Positions 46,063 through 56,329 of a stretch of DNA of 64,000 nucleotides are shown here, one piece after another; the first letter of the stretch is position 1, and every line of letters starts with the position of its first letter. Under the pieces are notes generated by a model that was not told the DNA's origin, ran no database searches, and worked only from the letters and a program-made list of their open reading frames with translations. The stretch comes from CAYMYN01 sp964394665 (GTDB lineage: Bacteria; Planctomycetota; UBA1135; GCA-002686595). The stretch lies in NCBI GenBank assembly GCA_964394665.1, contig CAYMYN010000020.1, positions 1 through 64,000 on the forward strand, read 5' to 3'. A program made the translations under genes and the position numbers.

Positions 46063-46091
46063 GTGACTCCCCGCGACGGATGGGTTAGAAC
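46063..46091 (+). promoter_or_regulatory. Candidate pseudopilin promoter
   Basis: GTGACT, 17 nt, TAGAAC; transcription near 46098 leaves a leader of about 95 nt. Confidence 0.4.
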
Positions 46092-46193
46092 CCACGCCCA
46101 TCGGGGGCGCGGGGCTCCTCCCCGCGCCCGATCGCCCGCGGGCGTGGACCGCGCCGTCCCGCCCCCGACCGCTCCCCGAACCCGAGCCTGCCC

Positions 46194-46844
46194 ATGTCCC
46201 TCTCTCTTCCCCGGAGCTCCGCCCGCGCGGCGGGCTTCACGCTGATCGAGCTCCTGGCCGTGATCCTGATCATCGGGATCCTGATGACCTTCCTGGTGCC
46301 CAAGATCACCTCGTCGGTGCGCCAGGCGAACGTCACGGCCTGCCAGGCGAACATGGGCGAGATCTACAAGCACCTGCTGATCTACGACACCAAGTTCGGG
46401 GACCTGCCCAAGCGCGGTGGGGCGGCCTTCCTGGCCACGCTCGTGCACAGCGGGGTGATGGAGAACACCGAGAACAACGTCAAGCGCCTGACCTGCCCGG
46501 GGGTCAAGCCCTCGGCCCTGGGCACCGCGGACATGAAGCCCGAGGAGTGGTTCGCGGACCTCGAGCGCGTCGACGGCAGCTACACGGCCTACGCCGCCCG
46601 CGACATGCAGCGCCACCCCCTGCGCCAGTTCCCCGGCAGCGGCAAGGAGCCCCTGGTGGCCGACGACAACGACGGCGGCGCGAACCACCCCGACGGCAGC
46701 ACCGTGGTGCTCTACGCCGACGGCAGCGTGCGGGCCTTCGAGCAGTACACGCTCGAGCTCGACAACGTGCTCGAGAAGGGCGAGCTCCTGATCGTGGGGC
46801 CGGACTCGCAGGTCGAGGAGCTGCGCAAGCTGAGCCTCAACTGA
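46194..46844 (+). CDS. Type II secretion/type IV pilin-like protein (pseudopilin)
   Basis: A 216-residue protein with the prepilin peptidase site and N-methylation helix AAGFTLIELLAVILIIGILMTFLVP; cleavage is expected after Gly with Phe1 and Glu5 conserved. The globular part contains TACQANMGEIYKHLLIYDTKFGDLP, CPGVKPSALG and a C-terminal HPDGSTVVLYADGSVRAFE motif like the planctomycete DUF1559/H-X9-DG pseudopilins. It is probably a minor pseudopilin assembled into a periplasmic fibre; no other secretion genes are adjacent. It stands alone between metK and the prenyltransferase gene. Confidence 0.85.
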   Translation: MSLSLPRSSARAAGFTLIELLAVILIIGILMTFLVPKITSSVRQANVTACQANMGEIYKHLLIYDTKFGDLPKRGGAAFLATLVHSGVMENTENNVKRLTCPGVKPSALGTADMKPEEWFADLERVDGSYTAYAARDMQRHPLRQFPGSGKEPLVADDNDGGANHPDGSTVVLYADGSVRAFEQYTLELDNVLEKGELLIVGPDSQVEELRKLSLN

Positions 46845-47046
46845 CGGGAGCCCAGGCCCACACGGTTCGGGCCCCTCGGTCGCGTTCACGGCGCGCGGTG
46901 GCCGGCCTGGCGCGCAGGGATTTCCCACACGTCGGGAACGGCCGCTGGCCGATCGAGGCAGGCCCGGCGCGCTCCGGGCTTCGACGCTGGCCCTGGACAC
47001 ACGTGTCCCGGTCGGAGAAGCTCCCGCGCCCCGGCCGCCGCCCGCG

Positions 47047-47952
47047 ATGAAGCCCACCGCCCTCGTCCGCGCCCTCCGGCCCCACCAGTGGGTCAAGAAC
47101 GTCTTCGTCCTGGCGGCGCTCTTCTTCTCCGCCGGCGAGCAGGGCTCCCTGGGCGCCGACCTGGGCGCGGTGGGCCGCACGCTGCTGGCCCTGCTGGCCT
47201 TCTGCCTGGGCTCGAGCGCGATCTACCTCGTCAACGACGTGCTCGACGTCGAGAGCGACCGCGCCCACCCGACCAAGCGCAAGCGCCCGATCGCCGCCGG
47301 CGAAGTCTCGATCCGCGCCGCGTTGGTCCTGTCCGCCGCGTGCGTGACCGGGGCCCTGGCCCTGGGCTGGTTCGCCGGGGGTCGCCCGCCGGGCGTGGCG
47401 GCGGTGGTGCTGGGCTACATGCTGCTCAACCTCGCCTACAGCCTGCGGCTCAAGCACGTCGTGCTCCTGGACGCCTTCTGCATCGCGGGCGGGTTCATCC
47501 TGCGCGTGCTGGCGGGGGGCTTGGCCGCCGGCGCGCAGGTCTCGCACTGGTTGTTCCTGTGCACGCTGTTCCTGGCGCTGTTCCTGGCCCTTGCCAAGCG
47601 ACGCGCCGAGAGCGACCTCCTGGGCGATGCCCGCGCCGGGCACCGCGCGACGCTCGGAGAGTACGACCGCGGCTTCCTCGACCAGATGGTGACCGTGCTC
47701 GCGGCCACGACGATCCTGTGCTACGCGATGTACACCGTCGACGAGGGCACGATCCGCCGCTTCGGCAGCGACCGTCTGATCTGGACCGTGCCCTTCGTGG
47801 TCTTCGGCCTGGGCCGCTACATGCTGCTCGTCCAGACCCAGCGCGGCGGCGGCAGCCCGACCCGCATCCTGCTCGGCGCCGACGGGCCGTTCCTCGTGAA
47901 CGCCCTGCTGTGGGTGCTCGCCACCGGCCTGATCGTGTTCCACGTGATCTGA
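47047..47952 (+). CDS. UbiA-family prenyltransferase, decaprenyl-phosphate phosphoribosyltransferase-like
   Basis: A 301-residue membrane protein with about eight to nine TM helices. It begins LRPHQWVKNVFVLAALFF and has the Asp-rich motif NDVLDVESDRAHPTKRKRPIAAGEVS, as in the DPPR synthase subgroup (phosphoribosyl transfer to polyprenyl phosphate); a second Asp cluster appears in LGDARAGHRATLGEYDRGFLDQM. The substrate could be decaprenyl or another polyprenyl phosphate; arabinose-type glycans or hopanoid synthesis are possible destinations. A 6-bp inverted repeat GGACAC/GTGTCC lies 39 bp upstream (46995-47008). It ends 5 bp from the convergent HEAT gene. Confidence 0.85.
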   Translation: MKPTALVRALRPHQWVKNVFVLAALFFSAGEQGSLGADLGAVGRTLLALLAFCLGSSAIYLVNDVLDVESDRAHPTKRKRPIAAGEVSIRAALVLSAACVTGALALGWFAGGRPPGVAAVVLGYMLLNLAYSLRLKHVVLLDAFCIAGGFILRVLAGGLAAGAQVSHWLFLCTLFLALFLALAKRRAESDLLGDARAGHRATLGEYDRGFLDQMVTVLAATTILCYAMYTVDEGTIRRFGSDRLIWTVPFVVFGLGRYMLLVQTQRGGGSPTRILLGADGPFLVNALLWVLATGLIVFHVI

Positions 47953-47957
47953 CGCGC

Positions 47958-49454
47958 TCAACGCCGCGCGCCGATGAGGTGCGGGAGCTCGCGCGTGAGC
48001 AGCTCGATCCGCCCACGCAGGCGCGCCTCGACCTCGGCGCGGGTGGGGGCGGGGTAGGTGTCGGAGCGGCCGAGCTCGATCCAGGTCGCGTGCGCGGCGC
48101 GCGCGGCGTCGTCGCTGCGGGCGGCGAGCCATTGGCCGAGGGCGCCCTCGGCGGCGTCCCGGTCGGCGGCGGGATCGGTGAGGCAGCGCAGGAGGAAGGG
48201 CACCGCGCCCTCGCCCACGCCCATCTCGACCAACGCCTCGGCGGCGGCCTGGCGCAGATCGACGGGCTCGCCCGCGTCGGTCACCAGTTGCTCGAGCCGC
48301 GTCCGCGCTGGGCCCGCGGCGAGCCGGCCCAGGGCGCGCGCGCTGGCCACGCGCAGCTCGTGGTCGCCCTCGGCCCGTAGGTGCGGGAGCAGGGCCGCCG
48401 CGGCGGGGGACCAGGCGAGCTCGCCCAGGGCGCGCGCGGCCTGGGGGGCGAGGCTCGGGTCGGCCAGGGCCGCGAGCAACGCGGGCCCGGCCTCGACGGC
48501 GCGCGGCCCCATGCGCTCGAGGCACTGGGCGACGTGCACCCGCAGCCACACGTCGTCCTCCTCCAGGGCCGCCGCGAGCAGGGGCACCGCCCAGCCCTCG
48601 AGGCGCGCGAGCACGTAGCGCGCGTCGTCCACGCCCCGCAGTTGGAAGTGTTCCCCCGAGAGCATCGCGATCCGCCGCCAGGTCTCGAGCCGGAGCGCGG
48701 GGGAGGGCTCGACCCGCGGCAGGCGTGCGTCCAGGTCGGCGAGCTCGCGCACCTGGTGCAGGGCCTCGCCGTCGCCGAAGCCCAGCTCGTGGGCCAGGCG
48801 CTCGAGCTCCGCGCCGGCGAGGCTGCGCGCGGCCTCCGGCGTGCCCGGATCGTCGCGCAGCTCGCGCAGCAGCGGCACGCCGGCGAGACTCCCCAGGCGC
48901 GCGAGCCCGCGGCACAGCCACACGCGCACCTCGGGGTCGGTCTCGTACTTGAGGCGCAGCACGAAGTCGGGCAGCAGCGCGTCGACGCCGCTCGCGCCGA
49001 GCTGCCAGGCGGCGTGGCTGCGCAGCCAGGCTTCGGGGGCCGAGCTGGCGAGCTCGAGCAGGAAGCGCGCGGCGCGCTCTCCGCCGGCGCGCGCCAGGAG
49101 CTCGACCGCGGCGGCGCGCTCGGGGGCCCCGAGCGAGTCCGCGCGCAGGAGCTCGAGCAGGGGACCGACGGCCGCCTCGCCGGCGAGGCCGACTTCCTCG
49201 AGGGGCAACTCGCGCTCGCGCGGCCCGGCGCGGGCCAACATCTCGATCAGCCCGCGGGCGTGATCGGGTTCGAGCGTCGCGGGCCCCGCGTCCGCCGCGC
49301 CCGCCGCGCGTTCGGCCGCCAGCTCGCGCTCGAGCTCGTGGATCGCCGGCGCCACCACCGCGCGGTGCCGGGGGGCCGGTGGAGCCTGGGGCTCGGCGCA
49401 TCCCAGCGCGAACGCGAGCAGCAGGGCCAGGGTGCGGGGGATCGGATGCTTCAC
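47958..49454 (-). CDS. HEAT-repeat lipoprotein (last gene of the ABC/cytochrome operon)
   Basis: A 498-residue protein with a lipoprotein signal (LALLLAFALGC, Cys19) followed by a helical solenoid of about ten HEAT-like repeats (e.g. GEAAVGPLLELLRADSLGAPERAAAVELLARAGGE; DVWLRVHVAQCLERMG; PVDLRQAAAEALVEMG). HEAT solenoids mediate protein-protein contact; none has haem or catalytic motifs. The GTG start overlaps the pentahaem gene stop by 4 nt, so it is translated with it. It may scaffold the cytochrome with the binding protein at the membrane surface; that is an inference. Confidence 0.8.
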   Translation of the reverse strand: MKHPIPRTLALLLAFALGCAEPQAPPAPRHRAVVAPAIHELERELAAERAAGAADAGPATLEPDHARGLIEMLARAGPRERELPLEEVGLAGEAAVGPLLELLRADSLGAPERAAAVELLARAGGERAARFLLELASSAPEAWLRSHAAWQLGASGVDALLPDFVLRLKYETDPEVRVWLCRGLARLGSLAGVPLLRELRDDPGTPEAARSLAGAELERLAHELGFGDGEALHQVRELADLDARLPRVEPSPALRLETWRRIAMLSGEHFQLRGVDDARYVLARLEGWAVPLLAAALEEDDVWLRVHVAQCLERMGPRAVEAGPALLAALADPSLAPQAARALGELAWSPAAAALLPHLRAEGDHELRVASARALGRLAAGPARTRLEQLVTDAGEPVDLRQAAAEALVEMGVGEGAVPFLLRCLTDPAADRDAAEGALGQWLAARSDDAARAAHATWIELGRSDTYPAPTRAEVEARLRGRIELLTRELPHLIGARR

Positions 49455-50472
49455 GGTCGCAGGGCGAGGCGCCGCACGAGCACCGCGTCGACCTCGGCCT
49501 CGGGGTCGGGGCGCTCGGGGTTCGCGTAGAAGGGCGAGCGCTTGTAGAAGAGCGCCACCTCGACCGCGCCCTCCGCCTCGGGGCCGTGTTCGCCCGGATC
49601 GAGGGCGATGCGCCGCAGCTCGTGCGCGTCGAGCAAGCTGCGCACGAGGTCGACCTCGTGCCGGTAGGGATCGCGCAGCCGGTGCAGGTGGCGCCAGGGC
49701 CCGGGCGTCGCGCCCTCGGCCGCGAGTGGCCTCCAGAACAGGTCCGCGGCCCGCGAGCGTTCGTCCGTGGGGAAGGCGTGGCCGGCGCCCACGTTCTCGA
49801 GCTCGAGCATCCAGCCCCGCTCGGCCCGCGCGCCGCGCAGGGCGACGGCCGCCTGCAGGTTCTCGAGCGAGCGCCCGCCGGGCATGGTGTGGTCGCGGCC
49901 TGCGCTCTGCGCCCGCGGCGGCATGTGGCAGTCGAGGCACCCCGTGCCCGCATCGGCCCAGCGCGAGGCGCGCCACTGGTCGACGGTCTGGTGCTGGTTG
50001 TGGCAGCCGGCGCAGAACTCGGGGCTCGAGAGCTCCGGCGTCGCCACCGGCCGGCAGGGCGCCGCGGGGTCCGTGCGCGTGCCGGCGATGCGCCCATCGG
50101 GCAACAGGTGGCAGGCGATGCAGTCGACGCCTTCGTGGCGGCGCGCGGCGCGCGGCAAGACGCGATTGCCGATGCCGGTCTCGAACACCGGCCGCGGCGC
50201 GTGGCAGTCGATGCAGTCGGTGTTCTTGAAGTCGTTCGAGAGCTTGCGCACCTCCGGCCCGGTCCAGGCGTTGGCGTGCTCGGAGGCCGCCCACTCGGCG
50301 AAGACCTCGGCGTGGCAGCTCTGGCACTGCTGGGAGCTGGTGAAGACCAGCGGCGAGCCCTCCGCCTGCGGGGCGCGGAAGACGAGCACCAGCGCCCAGG
50401 CGCCGATGCCCAACAACACGAGGGCCAGCAGCGGTCGGGCGGCCGCGAGGCCCGCGCGGTTCGCGCCCGCGC

Positions 50473-50476
<4 letters not shown>
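49451..50476 (-). CDS. Membrane-anchored pentahaem cytochrome c
   Basis: A 341-residue protein with one N-terminal TM anchor (about 14-33) and five CxxCH motifs: CQSCH 51-55, CIDCH 88-92, CIACH 119-123, CAGCH 155-159, CLDCH 180-184. The arrangement is like the cytochrome c554 / NapC-fed multihaem group. After the haem domain, a beta-rich C-terminal region (about 200-341, LENVGAGHAFPTDERSRAADL) is typical of cytochrome c554-like proteins. Role: periplasmic electron transfer, with a possible reductase activity. The GTG start overlaps the ATPase gene by 4 nt and its stop overlaps the HEAT lipoprotein start. Confidence 0.85.
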
Positions 50477-51164
<688 letters not shown>

Positions 51165-51168
<4 letters not shown>

Positions 51169-52715
51169 GCGCGCACCTCCGCGCGCGGGCCGCGCAGCAG
51201 GGCCCACACCAGGCCCGGGAGCAGCAGGAAGAAGGCGATCAGCAGGCACAGCGCGCCGACGAAGTCGTCCGCGCCGAAGTGGATCTGGTTGTAGGCCTTG
51301 AACATGGCGGTGCCGTTGGCGGCCGGGACCAGGATCGCCGCGTCGAGCTCGCGCAGGGCGAGCACGAAGACCAGGATCCAGGCTCCGACCCAGGTGGAGC
51401 GCAGGGGCGGCGCGACGATGCGCGCCAGACGCGCCGCCGGCCCGCTCCCGGCGAGCAGGGCGGCCTCCTCGGCCTGGGGCTCGAGGGACGCGACCGCGTT
51501 CGAAGCGAGCAGGGTGGGGAAGACCAGGTAGCGCCCCAGCATCAGGGCCACGACCATCGCGCCGGACTCGTAGAAGCGGAAGAAGCCCAGGAACTCGCGG
51601 TTCCAGAGCACGATGTTGCCGATCCCGAACAGGATCGCGGGCACGGCCAGGGGCAGGACGAGCAGGGCTTCGAGGCGTCGCCAACGGGCCGAGCGCTCCA
51701 GGGCGTGGCCCAGGACGAGCGCGATGGGCAGGGCCGCGCAGGCCGCGCCGGCGGCCGAGATCAGGCTGCGGGCGATCTCCGTGCGCGAGAGTTCGAGCGC
51801 GCGGCCGAAGGCCCCGGGCAGGGTCGCGAGCCCAAAACCCTCCGCCGCCGAGGTGCCGCCGCCGGCCATGAACACGAGGTAGCCCAGGGTGACGCCCGCG
51901 CCCGCGCCGAGCGCCAGCAGGCAGAAGGCGAAGGCCGGCCAGCGCAGGCGACCGAGGGCGATCCGCTGGGGGGCTCGGAAGGTGCCCACCAGGGTCGCCA
52001 GCGCGCCGCGTCGGCGCAGGGCGAGGGCCGGCACGAGGGTCACGAGCGTCAGGGCGACGAGCGGCAGGGAACGCGCGATGGCCAGCCCCGGCGACTCGCC
52101 CGAGCGCCAGGTGAAGAAGACCTCGTCCGCGTAGACGTTGAACTTGGGGCCGACCGCCGAGACGTAGTCGGGCACCGAGAAGTCGTTGATGGCGAAGACG
52201 AAGGCCAAGCACGCGCCGACCGCGACGCCGGGCAGGAGCAGGGGCAGCTCCATGCGCAGCAGCGCGCCGCGGCCGCCGACGAGCAGGGCCGCTTCCTCCA
52301 GGCGCGCGTCGATGCGCTCGGCGGCGCGCGCGGTGAACAGCGCCACCAACGGGAAGGTCGCCAGGCCCAGGATCAGGGTCGCGGCGAGGGCGCCGCGCAG
52401 CTCGCTGGTGCCCGTCCAGGCGATGGCCGCGAAGAGCGGCGGCAGGACGATCGGCACCAGGCCCAGGGGCCGCAACCAACGCGCCCCGGGCAGGTCGGTG
52501 CGCGCCGTCAGGTAGCCGTAGGGCGCGCCGACCAGGGCCGCGATCGCGGCCGCGCCCAGGCCCAGGAGCGCGGTGCGCCCGAGCAGGTCGAGGGTGCGCG
52601 GCGTGAAGAGCTCGAAGAGGTCCGCCCCCGAGATGCGCGGCAGCAGGACCGCCACCGGCGCCAGCCCCAGGACGACGAAGACCAGGGCGCACAGGGCGAG
52701 CAGCGGGCGGCTCAA
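51165..52715 (-). CDS. ABC importer permease, fused two-module FbpB type
   Basis: A 516-residue, about 12-TM permease made of two homologous halves, each with an EAA loop (EEAALLVGGRGALLRMELPLLLPG and EEAALLAGSGPAARLARIVAPPL). Fused permeases are typical of iron(III), thiamine and some phosphonate importers. The start is the TTG at 52715 (TTGA overlap with the binding-protein stop), the only start consistent with the first TM helix SRPLLALCALVFVVLGLAPVAVLL. Substrate is inferred from the adjacent FbpA-like binding protein. Confidence 0.9.
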
Positions 52716-53716
52716 TCGAGGAACTGCTCCTTGAGCTCCGCCGTGCGCGCCGCGAGCTCACGGCCGACGGCGTCGTAGTCGACGCGCATGGGTTTCAGGC
52801 GTTCGAGCGGCAGCACGTGCGGCCGTCCGGCGAGCGATCGATGCAGCGGGATCTGGGCCGCGCGCGAGTCGGCCAGCAGCTCCTCGACCTCGGGCGAGAG
52901 CAGGAAGTCGATCAGACGCTTGGCCGGCTCGGGGTTCGGGGCGTCCTTCAGCAACATCACCGTGTTCGGGATGAAGAGCACGCCCATGCCGTCTTCGTCG
53001 CAATCGGGGAAGACGATCTCGACCGGGTCGCCGGCCAGGCGGCGCACGTGGAAGTCGTCCGTGTCGGTCCAGCCGAAGGCCAAGCGGCCCGCGCCGACCA
53101 GCCGCGCCAGCGGGCCGTTGCCCGGCGGCAGGGAGACGTCTCCGGCGCGGATCGCCGCGAGGTAGCGGCGCGCCTCGGCCTCGCCCAGGACCGTGAAGAG
53201 CGCGGTCATGTGCGTCAGGGTCGTGCCCGCCAGGGGCTGGGCCAGGGCCGTGCGTCCGCGCCAGCGCGGGTCGACGAGGTCCCATGAACCCGTGAGCTGC
53301 GCCGGCTCGACCTCGTTCGTGTTCACGATGTAGCAGCGCGCGCGCGCTGCGAACCCGGTCCAGCGCCGCTCGGCGTCGCGGAACTCCTCGGGGATGTCCG
53401 CGGCGGAGGGGGAGTCGTAGGGCGCGAGCAGGCCCTTGTCGGCGAGCGCCACGCTGTGCGCGAACTCGTTGTTCCAGAAGACGTCGCAGCGCGGGCGGCG
53501 GCGGGCCTCCTCCTCGATGCGCTGCACCAGTCCCACGGTCTTGTGGGCCTCGATGTCGAACTCGGCCCGCACCTTGAGGCCCGTGCGGCGCTCGAACTCG
53601 CGCAGGATCGGCTCGGAGTGCACCTGGTCGTGCGCGACGTAGACGACCAGGTCGGGCTGTGCGCCACAGGCGGCGAACACGAGCAGCGGCAACAACGAGC
53701 GCAGGAGAGGGATCAT
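52712..53716 (-). CDS. Fe3+-type ABC substrate-binding lipoprotein
   Basis: A 334-residue periplasmic binding protein with lipobox LLVFAACG (Cys17). It carries the iron-binding FutA/FbpA-type pattern VVYVAHDQVHSEPILREFERRTGLKV, DVFWNNEFAHSVALADKGLL, GFAARARCYIVNTN and a C-terminal LLADSRAAQIPLHRS. In FbpA relatives, Tyr pairs bind Fe3+; here the corresponding region has few Tyr (DYDAVG near the end), so the ligand needs testing. First gene of a five-gene minus-strand operon. A weak TAGAGT -10 lies upstream at 53756-53761. It is divergent from the aminotransferase gene. Confidence 0.88.
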   Translation of the reverse strand: MIPLLRSLLPLLVFAACGAQPDLVVYVAHDQVHSEPILREFERRTGLKVRAEFDIEAHKTVGLVQRIEEEARRRPRCDVFWNNEFAHSVALADKGLLAPYDSPSAADIPEEFRDAERRWTGFAARARCYIVNTNEVEPAQLTGSWDLVDPRWRGRTALAQPLAGTTLTHMTALFTVLGEAEARRYLAAIRAGDVSLPPGNGPLARLVGAGRLAFGWTDTDDFHVRRLAGDPVEIVFPDCDEDGMGVLFIPNTVMLLKDAPNPEPAKRLIDFLLSPEVEELLADSRAAQIPLHRSLAGRPHVLPLERLKPMRVDYDAVGRELAARTAELKEQFLD

Positions 53717-53817
53717 CGACGGGCGTGGGCGGCGGTCGGACGGGATCGAAGGCCGACTCTAGCCCTTGCGCCGCCGGGTACCTACAGGCCGCCAGCCCTC
53801 GGCGGGCGGCGCCGCGC

Positions 53818-53847
53818 TTGACCCCCGCGCGCGGTGGGGCGTACCTT
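53818..53847 (+). promoter_or_regulatory. Candidate aminotransferase promoter
   Basis: TTGACC, 18 nt, TACCTT. Leader about 110 nt, ending in AGAGGA before the ATG at 53965. Confidence 0.45.
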
Positions 53848-53964
53848 GGACCCCGAACGTCCCCGCCCGACCGGAGCGCCGGGGGAGGGTCGGCGCGACG
53901 GCCAACGGGGCCCGGCGTCGCCCCTCCGCGGGGTGCCACGGATCCGCACACCCCCAGAGGATCG

Positions 53965-55134
53965 ATGCAACTCAGCCAGCGCATGTCGATGCTCGGCACC
54001 GAGACGGCCTTCGAGGTCCTGGCCAAGGCCAAGGCGCTCGAGGCCCAGGGCCGCGACATCGTGCACCTGCACATCGGCGCGCCCGATTTCCGCACCCCCG
54101 AGAACGTGGTCGAGGCCGGGCGCAAGGCGCTCAAGGACGGCCACCACGCCTACACCCCGGCGCGCGGCATCCCGCAGTTGCGCGAGGCCGTGGCCGACGA
54201 CCTGCGCCAGCGCCGCGGCGTGTCGGTCGATCCCAAGCAGGTGCTGATCGTGCCCGGCGGCAAGCCGACGATGTTCTTCGCCATGCTCATGTTCGGTGAG
54301 CCGGGCGCGGAGATCCTCTACCCCAACCCCGGCTTCCCGATCTACGAGTCGATGATCCGCTTCAGCGGCGCGACGCCGGTGCCGATCGAGCTGCGCGAGA
54401 GCCAGGGCTTCTCCTTCAGCGCCGAGGCGGTGCTGAGGAAGATCACGCCGCGCACGCGGCTCCTGATCCTCAACTCGCCCGCCAACCCGACCGGCGGCGT
54501 CGTGCCGCGGCGCGAGATCGACGCCCTGGTGAAGGGCCTCGCGGCCCACCCGCAGGTGGTGGTGCTCTCGGACGAGATCTACTCGCGCCTCCTGTACGAC
54601 GGCGAAGAGCACACCTGCCTGCTCGAGTACGAGTCGCTGCGCGAGCGCACGATCCTGCTCGACGGTTGGAGCAAGACCTACGCCATGACCGGCTGGCGCC
54701 TGGGCTACGGCGTGTGGCCGAGCGCGCTCGTCGACCACGCCGAGCGCCTGCAGATCAACAGCGTGTCGTGCACGAGCGCGGTGGCCCAGTGGGCCGGGCT
54801 CGAGGCCCTCAGGGGGCCCCAGGAATCCGTCGAGCGCATGCTGCGCGCGTTCGACGAGCGCCGCCGCATCATGGTCGAGGANNNNNNNNNNATCCCCGGC
54901 TTCTCGTGCATCCTGCCCAAGGGCGCCTTCTACGCCTTCGCCAACATCACCGGCACGGGCCTCAAGTCGAAGGAGCTCGAGGAGCGCCTGCTGTACGAGG
55001 CCGGCGTGGCCACGATCTCGGGTACGAGCTTCGGCGCCCTGGGCGAGGGCTACCTGCGCTTCAGCTACGCCAACAGCGTCGACAACATCCGCGAGGGCCT
55101 GCGCCGGGTGCGCGAGTGCCTGCAACCGGTGTGA
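53965..55134 (+). CDS. Class I/II pyridoxal-phosphate aminotransferase (contains a 10-N gap)
   Basis: A 389-codon aminotransferase of the aspartate/aromatic fold I. Features: IGAPDFRTPENVVEA, YTPARGIPQLREAVA, the PLP-phosphate stretch PGGKPTMFFAMLMFGEPG, NSPANPTGGV, SDEIYSRLLYDGEE, Schiff-base Lys in LDGWSKTYAMTGWRLGY and the carboxylate Arg in LRFSYANS. Ten N at 54882-54891 fall between IMVE and IPGF; the reading frame and the usual four-residue loop length are kept, so the gap size looks right. AGAGGA precedes ATG. It overlaps the threonine aldolase gene by 4 nt. Substrate not determinable. Confidence 0.9.
   Translation: MQLSQRMSMLGTETAFEVLAKAKALEAQGRDIVHLHIGAPDFRTPENVVEAGRKALKDGHHAYTPARGIPQLREAVADDLRQRRGVSVDPKQVLIVPGGKPTMFFAMLMFGEPGAEILYPNPGFPIYESMIRFSGATPVPIELRESQGFSFSAEAVLRKITPRTRLLILNSPANPTGGVVPRREIDALVKGLAAHPQVVVLSDEIYSRLLYDGEEHTCLLEYESLRERTILLDGWSKTYAMTGWRLGYGVWPSALVDHAERLQINSVSCTSAVAQWAGLEALRGPQESVERMLRAFDERRRIMVEXXXXIPGFSCILPKGAFYAFANITGTGLKSKELEERLLYEAGVATISGTSFGALGEGYLRFSYANSVDNIREGLRRVRECLQPV
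54882..54891. other. Assembly gap (10 N)
   Basis: Ten ambiguous bases inside the aminotransferase gene; the flanking frame is continuous. Confidence 0.95.
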
Positions 55135-56162
55135 GCGTCTCCGACTTCCGCAGCGACACCGTCACCCGACCCACGGCCGCCATGCGGCGCGCCATGGCCG
55201 AGGCGGAGGTCGGGGACGACGTGCTCGACGGCGACCCGACCGTGCGCCGCCTCGAGCAGGCCGCCGCGCGCTGGCTGGGCAAGGAGGCGGCGCTCTTCGT
55301 GCCCTCGGGCACGATGGCGAACCAGGTCGCGATCGGCTGCTGGACGCGGCCCGGCGACGAGCTCGTCGCCGAGCGCGGGGCGCACCTGTTGTGCTACGAG
55401 GCCGGTGCGACCGGGTACCTGCACGGCGTGCAGGCCGTGACCCTCGAGGGCGAGCGCGGGGCCCTCGACCCCCTGGCCGTGCGGCGCGCGATCCGGCCCG
55501 ACTTCGTGCACTCGCCGCGCACGGCCCTGGTGTGCGTCGAGCAGACCCACATGGGCTCGGGCGGCCGCGTGGTGCCGCTCGAGAACCTCGTCGCCGTGCG
55601 CGCCGCCGCGCGCGAGCGGGAGATCCCGGTGCACCTCGACGGGGCGCGCCTGGCGAACGCGGCGGTGGCCTCCGGCGTCGACGCCGCGCGTTTCGCGGCC
55701 CAGGCCGACTCGGTCTCGTTGTGCTTCTCGAAGGGTCTGGGGGCGCCGGTGGGCTCGGTGGTGGCGGGGGACGGCGAGTTCCGCGAGCGGGCCGTCCTGG
55801 TGCGCAAGCGCCTGGGGGGCTGGATGCGCCAGGCCGGCATCGTGGCCGCCGGCGCGCTGCACGCCCTCGAGCGGCACGTCGAGCGCCTGGCCGAGGACCA
55901 CGCCCTGGCGAAGGAACTCGCCGAGCGCCTGCACGCGATCGAGGGCCTCCACGCGCCGCCCGCCGAGGTCGAGACGAACCTGGTCCTGGTGCGCGTCGAG
56001 CGCGCCGGTTGGGACGGCCCGCGCCTGGTCGCGGCCCTCGCCGAGCAGGGCGTACGGGTCTCGGCCCTGGCCCCGGACACCCTGCGTTTCGTGACCCACC
56101 TCGACGTCGGCCCCGCCGACGCCGAACGCGCGGCGGACGCCCTGGCGCGCATCCTCGCTTGA
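55131..56162 (+). CDS. Threonine aldolase / beta-eliminating lyase family
   Basis: A 343-residue PLP enzyme, cleaving threonine to glycine and acetaldehyde (low-specificity type). Landmarks: DFRSDTVTRPTAAMRRAMAEAEVGDDVLDGDPTV, FVPSGTMANQVAI, HLLCYEAGA, HLDGARLANAAVA, Schiff-base Lys in LCFSKGLGAPVGS and the KRLGGWMRQAGIVAAGAL helix. The GTG start overlaps the aminotransferase gene by 4 nt, so both are in one operon of glycine/aromatic or C1-linked amino-acid metabolism. Confidence 0.92.
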   Translation: MSVSDFRSDTVTRPTAAMRRAMAEAEVGDDVLDGDPTVRRLEQAAARWLGKEAALFVPSGTMANQVAIGCWTRPGDELVAERGAHLLCYEAGATGYLHGVQAVTLEGERGALDPLAVRRAIRPDFVHSPRTALVCVEQTHMGSGGRVVPLENLVAVRAAAREREIPVHLDGARLANAAVASGVDAARFAAQADSVSLCFSKGLGAPVGSVVAGDGEFRERAVLVRKRLGGWMRQAGIVAAGALHALERHVERLAEDHALAKELAERLHAIEGLHAPPAEVETNLVLVRVERAGWDGPRLVAALAEQGVRVSALAPDTLRFVTHLDVGPADAERAADALARILA

Positions 56163-56259
56163 GGGCCCCGGCGCCCCGCGCGCTCCCGACCCCGGCCGAC
56201 CCAGCCCGCGTCGAGGCCCGCGATCGGTGTCGATCGGCGCGCGGGAAGGCGGGCTGGCG

Positions 56260-56289
56260 GAGGACTCGGGGGGAACGGGGCGATATCCT
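56260..56289 (+). promoter_or_regulatory. Candidate promoter of the phosphomannomutase gene
   Basis: GAGGAC, 18 nt, TATCCT; the -35 is weak, the -10 equals that of metK. Leader about 33 nt. Confidence 0.25.
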
Positions 56290-56329
56290 CTGCGGCCGTC
56301 CCCGCCCCCGCGCGCACGAGCCCCTGCCG

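Noticed and set aside
46837..50097. Long minus-strand open frame across the prenyltransferase gene and HEAT lipoprotein
   Set aside because: Arg/Pro-rich shadow of genuine genes in other frames.
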